From an uncultured Bacilli bacterium (lineage in GTDB: Bacteria; Bacillota_I; Bacilli_A; RF39; UBA660), in the NCBI GenBank assembly GCA_947628325.1, contig CANQZL010000038.1, forward strand, positions 1-10,004: a DNA stretch of 10,004 nt, in the 5' to 3' direction. A program made the position numbers and the translations under genes. The first letter of the stretch is position 1. Every line of letters starts with the position of its first letter. This document shows positions 5,822 through 10,004 of this stretch, piece by piece. The notes beneath the pieces are model-generated. The model was not told the origin of the DNA, did not search any database, and saw nothing but the letters and a program-made list of their open reading frames with translations.

Positions 5822-6000
5822 TTTGACAAGATACTAGTTCCCTATAAATAAAAAGAAAAAAATATAAGAACTATTTTCTGGTGATATTGTCGTAATTCCT
5901 ACTAATGTTAAATATTGCTGCGGGAGTAAAATATGATTCTTACTTTTGTCATGTTGTTGAAATATTTGTTGAAAAATACGATAAATTAGATTATAGGTAA
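5822..6000 (+). pseudogene. Third remnant of the small cassette gene
   Basis: Immediately after the RhuM tail the sequence reads FDKIL, stops, shifts frame, then gives SGDIVVIPTNVKY, and after another shift YDSYFCHVVEIFVEKYDKLDY to the TAA at 5998. These pieces line up in order with FDEIL, IVVILANVKHYHG, RRDYWFSHIIVEVLCEG and NKLDN of the copy at 1460-1703. It keeps the SGD residues missing from the other two copies, so it shows what the undamaged family looks like at that point. At least two frameshifts and a stop make it non-functional. Its company with a RhuM gene rather than an antirepressor-type gene shows that the small gene is shared by both kinds of cassette. Confidence 0.6.
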
Positions 6001-6037
6001 TTATAAGCAGACCAGTTATATTTTTTGCACTCTGAAT

Positions 6038-6059
6038 AAGAACATAAAGTTCTTTTTTT
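6038..6059 (+). terminator. Short terminator-like hairpin
   Basis: AAGAAC (6038-6043) pairs with GTTCTT (6049-6054) over a five-base loop, and the T run continues to 6059. The stem is only six pairs, but its position behind the third cassette remnant and just before a promoter fits a terminator. Confidence 0.5.
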
Positions 6060-6060
6060 A

Positions 6061-6069
6061 TGCTATAAT
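6061..6069 (+). promoter_or_regulatory. Extended -10 promoter for the 6216 gene
   Basis: TGCTATAAT is a consensus extended -10 element for a SigA-type polymerase. No good -35 box stands 17 bases upstream, as expected for this promoter class. It would give a 5' leader of about 140 bases, in which I see no known riboswitch. Confidence 0.5.
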
Positions 6070-6215
6070 TAATTTGGATAATTTAAAATAAATAGAAAAT
6101 AAGGCTTCATTAAATTTTATGGAGTTATTAAGCATTACATGAAAGTTGAAGTTGTAATTATTATTTAAATTTAAATAATGATAAATTAAAATGATGAAAA
6201 ATGAGGTGTTTTTTA

Positions 6216-8420
6216 ATGGCTAGAAGTTTTATAAGAAAAATAAAAGATAATTTTCAATATGATAAAAGAAGATACAACGAATTTGTTCAAAAGTATGGAT
6301 TTACTTTACCTAAGTATTTATTTATTAATCAATATTTAAAAATTTTCTTTAATAGTGATAATGATGATATAGGGTTTGAAAGATTATCAAGATTAAAGAA
6401 CTTTTCTGATGATGAGATAGAAAAATTTCTAAAGTTAATAGAAATCCATAATATATTAGTTAACTCTCCTAATTATAGATGGATAATTAATGATAAATAT
6501 TATTATACATTTATAGCTGACTATTTTGAAAATTTTGATTTGATTAATATAATAATAGAGTTAGACTTAATTGATTTATATATTAAATTTAAAGATGTCT
6601 TTTCTTATAAAGAATTTCTTGATTTTTCAAAAAAATTTGATAATGATAAAAGTATTTTAGATAAATTATCTATTCAAGATGTTAAAAATAAAAATTTTTT
6701 AAATCTTGTAGAGTTATATAAGAAAAAACTACCAAATGAAAAAGAAATTATTGAATTATATAATACCAATTATACTTTTCGATTAATTTATAATAACTAT
6801 TCTAATGACTCTTCTAATGAAAGATTGCTATTTATTGTATTAGAAAATTATCATGATTTAAATAATGTTGATAAATTATATAATTGTATTAGGATTTTGG
6901 AGAATTTTCCTAAGTTGTATAATACTATGAAAGAAATAATGCCTGATTTAGAATTAGTTATAAAAAAAATGCTAGTTGATGAAGATTTTTATCAAACTAT
7001 GCTTTTACTAATAACGCAAACAAATCTTGAAAATGTTTTAGAATCTTCTGAACTTTCAAAAAAAATATTTAAAAATAAGGATCAATTTTTTGACTTTATT
7101 ACTTTACAATTGGATAGTTGTAACACTTTAGCTGACTTAAAAAATTTGTTTAGAAAAACATTTCCTGAATGTTCAATTTTAGTTAATTTTAATTCTGGCA
7201 TAATAGACGATGATGATGTTAAAATTTGTTATGATATTTGTAATATAGTAGAAGAATCAACTGATTTAAATGTCCTTAAAGAAAAGTTGCTTGAATTTTA
7301 TCAGAATTTTGATATATATAAATGTCGTGAAAAAGTTATAAAGTTTTTAGTTAAATCAGAACTTGATGGATTATTTGATAAAGTTATTGATGAAAAGAAA
7401 ATGATGGATTTGCCAAAAGAAAATAAAACAATTGGAAATAATAAAATACTAGTTTATCATTTAGAAGATATTCCATTTGAAGCTATTATACATGTTATTT
7501 CTAGAGAAAATAAAAACTTGAATAAGATTTTAGATTTAAAAAATCATCCTGAAAATTGGGGAACAAAAGGTGAAGGATCTACTTTGCTATCACTTAGTAT
7601 GGTCGGAAATAAACATGAAGATATTTTTGGGGGTACTCTTTCTAAATCTGATTTAGATACCTTAATTATTGGATTTGGACCAATTGCTTTAGAACAGGTG
7701 TCTTCACTATCGTCACATGATTCAGCAAGTAGAACAGATAATGCTAATTTTAAAAATAATCTAGGATCTATTGTTAAAAGATCTGAAGACTTTAAATATT
7801 TAATGAACTTTAATGTAGGTTATAATGAAATTGCAGTTTCTAGATTTTTACCTAGTGGTGATTCGAGAAAACCTATTTATATTTTAATAGGAGAAGAAGA
7901 TATTGATAATTTAACTCCAACATCTCCACAAGTACTTTGGGCTACTTATTTTAATATACCTATTATTGCAGTTAATTATAAAAAGTATAAAAATAATGTT
8001 ATTGGTGTTTTTTGTACTATGTTAAAAGAAGTTTCTAACTTGCCAGATGATGAAAAACTAGCAAAATTACCTGAATTAATGGCAAATTACCCATATATGT
8101 ATTGGGGGAGTAAATTAGATTTTAATAATTCAATTCTTGCTCTTAAGTTATTTCATATTTTAAAATTGTATTCCGAAAATAGAAATGAGGAAACTACTAT
8201 TAGTATAAGGAATATTAGGATTCCTAGCCCTGATAGAAAGAGTGTAAATATTTTTGATTTTATAGAATCAGGTTTAACTAAAACAAGCAGTTTATATTCA
8301 GCTGATATAAATAATGAAATTATTAATGCTAGATACAAATTACATTCTATAAAAGAGCTTTTTATGTATGATATTGCTCATTTAGCTTCTAAAAATGATA
8401 TTGATAGTAAAAAATTGTAG
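6216..8420 (+). CDS. Large uncharacterised protein (734 residues)
   Basis: I do not recognise a named family. The start is placed at the ATG at 6216 because TGAGGTG (6202-6208) lies seven bases before it; the in-frame ATG at 6201 overlaps that ribosome-binding site. Residues 1 to about 400 are alpha-helical in character, rich in Leu, Ile, Asn, Asp and Lys, with no signal peptide or membrane segment. Residues about 405-635 look like a globular mixed domain, with blocks that have the look of a conserved core: EAIIHVISREN, NWGTKGEGSTLLSLSMVG, LIIGFGPIALEQV, SSHDSASR, GYNEIAVSRFLPSG, PIYILIGEED and FNIPIIAVNYKKY. The last 100 residues are again helical. Large unannotated proteins of gut Firmicutes with a similar-looking C-terminal part come to mind, but I cannot tie this to a function. 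An enzyme or effector-like domain on a helical platform is a guess. It has its own promoter and no operon partner. Confidence 0.85.
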   Translation: MARSFIRKIKDNFQYDKRRYNEFVQKYGFTLPKYLFINQYLKIFFNSDNDDIGFERLSRLKNFSDDEIEKFLKLIEIHNILVNSPNYRWIINDKYYYTFIADYFENFDLINIIIELDLIDLYIKFKDVFSYKEFLDFSKKFDNDKSILDKLSIQDVKNKNFLNLVELYKKKLPNEKEIIELYNTNYTFRLIYNNYSNDSSNERLLFIVLENYHDLNNVDKLYNCIRILENFPKLYNTMKEIMPDLELVIKKMLVDEDFYQTMLLLITQTNLENVLESSELSKKIFKNKDQFFDFITLQLDSCNTLADLKNLFRKTFPECSILVNFNSGIIDDDDVKICYDICNIVEESTDLNVLKEKLLEFYQNFDIYKCREKVIKFLVKSELDGLFDKVIDEKKMMDLPKENKTIGNNKILVYHLEDIPFEAIIHVISRENKNLNKILDLKNHPENWGTKGEGSTLLSLSMVGNKHEDIFGGTLSKSDLDTLIIGFGPIALEQVSSLSSHDSASRTDNANFKNNLGSIVKRSEDFKYLMNFNVGYNEIAVSRFLPSGDSRKPIYILIGEEDIDNLTPTSPQVLWATYFNIPIIAVNYKKYKNNVIGVFCTMLKEVSNLPDDEKLAKLPELMANYPYMYWGSKLDFNNSILALKLFHILKLYSENRNEETTISIRNIRIPSPDRKSVNIFDFIESGLTKTSSLYSADINNEIINARYKLHSIKELFMYDIAHLASKNDIDSKKL

Positions 8421-8549
8421 TTTGAGAATTAAAAATAAATTAGGACTATGTGTATGCAATGGTTAATTCTTTGTATAGTAAGTAATGAAATAAGATATTT
8501 ATTTTGGGTGTTATGTCTTATAATTTTTTAAAAAAATATTGTAAATTTT

Positions 8550-8558
8550 TGTTATAAT
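8550..8558 (+). promoter_or_regulatory. Extended -10 promoter for the rRNA methyltransferase gene
   Basis: TGTTATAAT lies 45 bases before the start codon at 8603. The -35 region is an A/T tract without a clear TTGACA-like box. No terminator is obvious between the end of the 6216 gene and this site. Confidence 0.5.
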
Positions 8559-8602
8559 TACAATTTTTAAATATTTTAAATCAATAAAAAGAGGTGATAA
8601 TT

Positions 8603-9427
8603 TTGTTAAGCAAATTAGAACTATCTAAAAAGTTTTTAAAAAATAATAGTATTATAAAATGTATATATTGTAATGAGTTATTAGTATTAAAAAACAATGA
8701 AATTAGTTGTGTAAATAATCATAATTTTAATATCAAAAGAAATGGTTCTATATTTTTAGTAAAAAATAATAATTATAAAATTAGTAAATTTTATAATAAA
8801 GAATTGTTCATAAAACGAAGACATTTTATATTAAATCACTATTATGATGATATCAATAAATATATTAATAATTTTATAAAAACAAATTGTAAAAATGGTA
8901 CAATTTTAGATATAGGATGTGGAGAAGGAAGTCATACTAATTTAATTACCAAAGATTTATCTGACTTTAACATATATGGTATTGATTATTCAAAAGATGC
9001 AATTGATTTAGCTACAGATTATATGTGTGAAAATACTTATTTTTTAGTAGGAGATGTTAATAATTTACCTTTTAGTAATAATAGTATTGATTTAGTAATA
9101 GATTATCTATCTCCTTTTAATACAGAAAATATTAATAAAATACTAAAAAAATATGGATATTTTATAAAAGTTATACCAACTTCTAATTATTTAATTGAAT
9201 TAAGAAAAATATATAATTTAAAAGAATATGATAATAAATTTAATAATATTGAAGGTTATGATATTATTGAAAATAAAGTATTTGAAAAGAAATATAATAT
9301 TTATGATAATTTAGATAAAGAATATTTATTAAATAAAACACCTTTAACATGGAATGCTGTTGATAAAAATGAAAATATTGATACTATTACAATATCTTTA
9401 AATGTTTTAATTTTAAGAAAGAAGTGA
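8603..9427 (+). CDS. rlmA: 23S rRNA (guanine-N1)-methyltransferase, RlmA family
   Basis: Encodes 274 residues from a TTG start; GAGGTG (8591-8596) lies six bases ahead of it, whereas the upstream in-frame GTG at 8594 lies within that site. An N-terminal zinc finger holds Cys20, Cys23, Cys36 and His40 (CIYC, then CVNNH), followed by FNIKRNGSIFLV. Next is FYNKELFIKRRHFILNHYYDDI, matching the RlmA linker that reads like 'elf-x-x-RR-x-F-L-x-x-x-Y'. The SAM-binding Rossmann domain has motif I at ILDIGCGEGSH (Asp103, Gly105, Gly107, Gly109) and an acidic residue at Asp128 in IYGIDYS. RlmA enzymes methylate N1 of a guanine in helix 35 of 23S rRNA. Gram-positive members (RlmA-II) modify G748, and the relative TlrB gives tylosin resistance; which guanine is used here is inferred from lineage. 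The length fits the family and nothing is missing. Confidence 0.85.
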   Translation: MLSKLELSKKFLKNNSIIKCIYCNELLVLKNNEISCVNNHNFNIKRNGSIFLVKNNNYKISKFYNKELFIKRRHFILNHYYDDINKYINNFIKTNCKNGTILDIGCGEGSHTNLITKDLSDFNIYGIDYSKDAIDLATDYMCENTYFLVGDVNNLPFSNNSIDLVIDYLSPFNTENINKILKKYGYFIKVIPTSNYLIELRKIYNLKEYDNKFNNIEGYDIIENKVFEKKYNIYDNLDKEYLLNKTPLTWNAVDKNENIDTITISLNVLILRKK

Positions 9428-9566
9428 AATATAAGAATAATGTTTTATAATCAAATATTTTAGCATATAAGGATCTACATATTTTCTATTTTTTATAGAT
9501 ATTTTAAAAGTTACTTTTCTATTGTTAACATAGTAAATTAGCTAAATAAGAAATATAATTTTATAT

Positions 9567-9592
9567 AAACAGGCTATTTATATAGTTTGTTT
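9567..9592 (+). terminator. Terminator hairpin between rlmA and the MmcQ-family gene
   Basis: AAACAGGCTAT (9567-9577) pairs with ATAGTTTGTTT (9582-9592) over a TTAT loop, with two G-T pairs, and runs into ATTTTG. It lies 140 bases after rlmA and directly abuts the next promoter. Confidence 0.65.
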
Positions 9593-9599
9593 TATTTTG

Positions 9600-9608
9600 T
9601 GCTATAAT
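9600..9608 (+). promoter_or_regulatory. Extended -10 promoter for the MmcQ-family gene
   Basis: TGCTATAAT, identical to the element at 6061-6069, stands 38 bases before the ATG at 9647. Its -35 region coincides with the preceding terminator stem and shows no TTGACA-like box. Confidence 0.5.
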
Positions 9609-9646
9609 AGTTCTGAAAAAATTTAACTTACAAAGGGAGAATTAAA

Positions 9647-10004
9647 ATGACTATTGAAGAAGAAATTTTTAGAAAAACAAAAGTTGATTTTGATAAATTA
9701 ATTAAATATGGTTTTAAGAAAGAAAATTCTTTATATAAATATAGTAAAAATGTTATGGATAATTCTTTTAGAGTAGACATTATAGTAGATGAAAATGGAA
9801 TAGTTAAAGGGAAAATATTTGATTTATCTTTTGATGAAGAATATACCAATTTTCGGGTAAAAGAAAATATTGGTTCTTATGCTAGTCAAGTTAAAGAAGA
9901 ATTTGAAAACCTATTAAAGGATATTAGGGATAATTGTTTTAATAGAGAAGATTTTATATATGAACAATCAAATAGAATAGCGAAAGCTATAAAAGAAAAA
10001 TATG
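9647..10004 (+). CDS. MmcQ/YjbR family protein, N-terminal part (3'-partial)
   Basis: The ATG at 9647 follows AAAGGGAG with a good spacing, and the frame runs open off the window after 119 codons. The visible part reads KVDFDKLIKYGFKK, SLYKYSKNVMDNSFRVDIIVDENG, KGKIFDLSFDEEYTNFRV, then EEFENLLKDIRDNCF, and ends at a REDFIYEQSNRIAKAIKEKY segment. This is the layout of the longer MmcQ/YjbR proteins of Firmicutes, in which an N-terminal beta-rich domain precedes the CyaY-like, DNA-binding-annotated C-terminal domain (off the window here). The function of the family is poorly known. The promoter and terminator arrangement indicates a separate transcription unit from rlmA. Nothing in the visible part suggests damage or transfer. 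Confidence 0.8.
   Translation, partial: MTIEEEIFRKTKVDFDKLIKYGFKKENSLYKYSKNVMDNSFRVDIIVDENGIVKGKIFDLSFDEEYTNFRVKENIGSYASQVKEEFENLLKDIRDNCFNREDFIYEQSNRIAKAIKEKY

Noticed and set aside
1..6000. Use of TGA as tryptophan (Mycoplasma-type code) to explain the broken frames
   Set aside because: Reading TGA as Trp does not rejoin the broken small genes, which need true frame shifts and also contain TAA and TAG; intact genes use TGG for Trp and need no recoding.
8153..8338. Reverse-strand hydrophobic open frame that could pass for a small membrane protein
   Set aside because: It is the complement of the 3' end of the large gene; A/T-rich complements often give false membrane segments.
9628..9849. 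Reverse-strand open frame near the right end
   Set aside because: It is the shadow of the MmcQ/YjbR-family gene, whose forward frame has a ribosome-binding site, promoter and recognisable family motifs.
1..10004. CRISPR array, tRNA or rRNA genes
   Set aside because: No regularly spaced repeats and no cloverleaf-like or rRNA-like segment were seen on either strand.

Overview
The window comes from a very AT-rich genome, about one quarter G+C by eye. Strong purine-rich ribosome-binding sites, extended -10 promoters and A/T-rich genes point to a low-G+C Gram-positive bacterium of the Bacilli/Erysipelotrichia/RF39 kind. All intact frames close under the standard code and use TGG for Trp, so a Mycoplasma-type code is not needed. 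Every gene I can support lies on the + strand.

Bases 1-1703 are a direct repeat of a two-gene cassette: a BRO-N/DinD-like antirepressor-type gene followed by a small gene that starts inside its 3' end. The first copy enters from outside the window (C-terminal part only) and its small gene is heavily decayed. In the second copy the antirepressor-type gene is intact and its small gene is frameshifted. A third version at 5525-6000 carries the end of a RhuM-family gene in place of the antirepressor, followed by remains of the same small gene. This is the scar landscape of repeated insertion and decay.

Bases 1829-2927 hold a tyrosine recombinase gene enclosed by a near-perfect 24-bp inverted repeat; the repeat core occurs a third time inside the 5' end of the gene. 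Immediately downstream is a small gene with two YegP/DUF1508-like repeats (2947-3294). Next comes a surface-protein pair (3391-5163): a membrane-anchored FxLYD protein and a lipoprotein with an Ig-like domain, three bases apart. Bases 5164-5460 contain no gene but several strong hairpins, at least two of them terminator-like.

Bases 6216-8420 encode a 734-residue protein of no recognised family, with its own extended -10 promoter. After it the window looks like ordinary chromosome: an RlmA-type 23S rRNA methyltransferase gene starting with TTG (8603-9427), and the start of an MmcQ/YjbR-family gene (9647 to the window end). The accessory material therefore spans about 1-6000, and perhaps also the large orphan gene.
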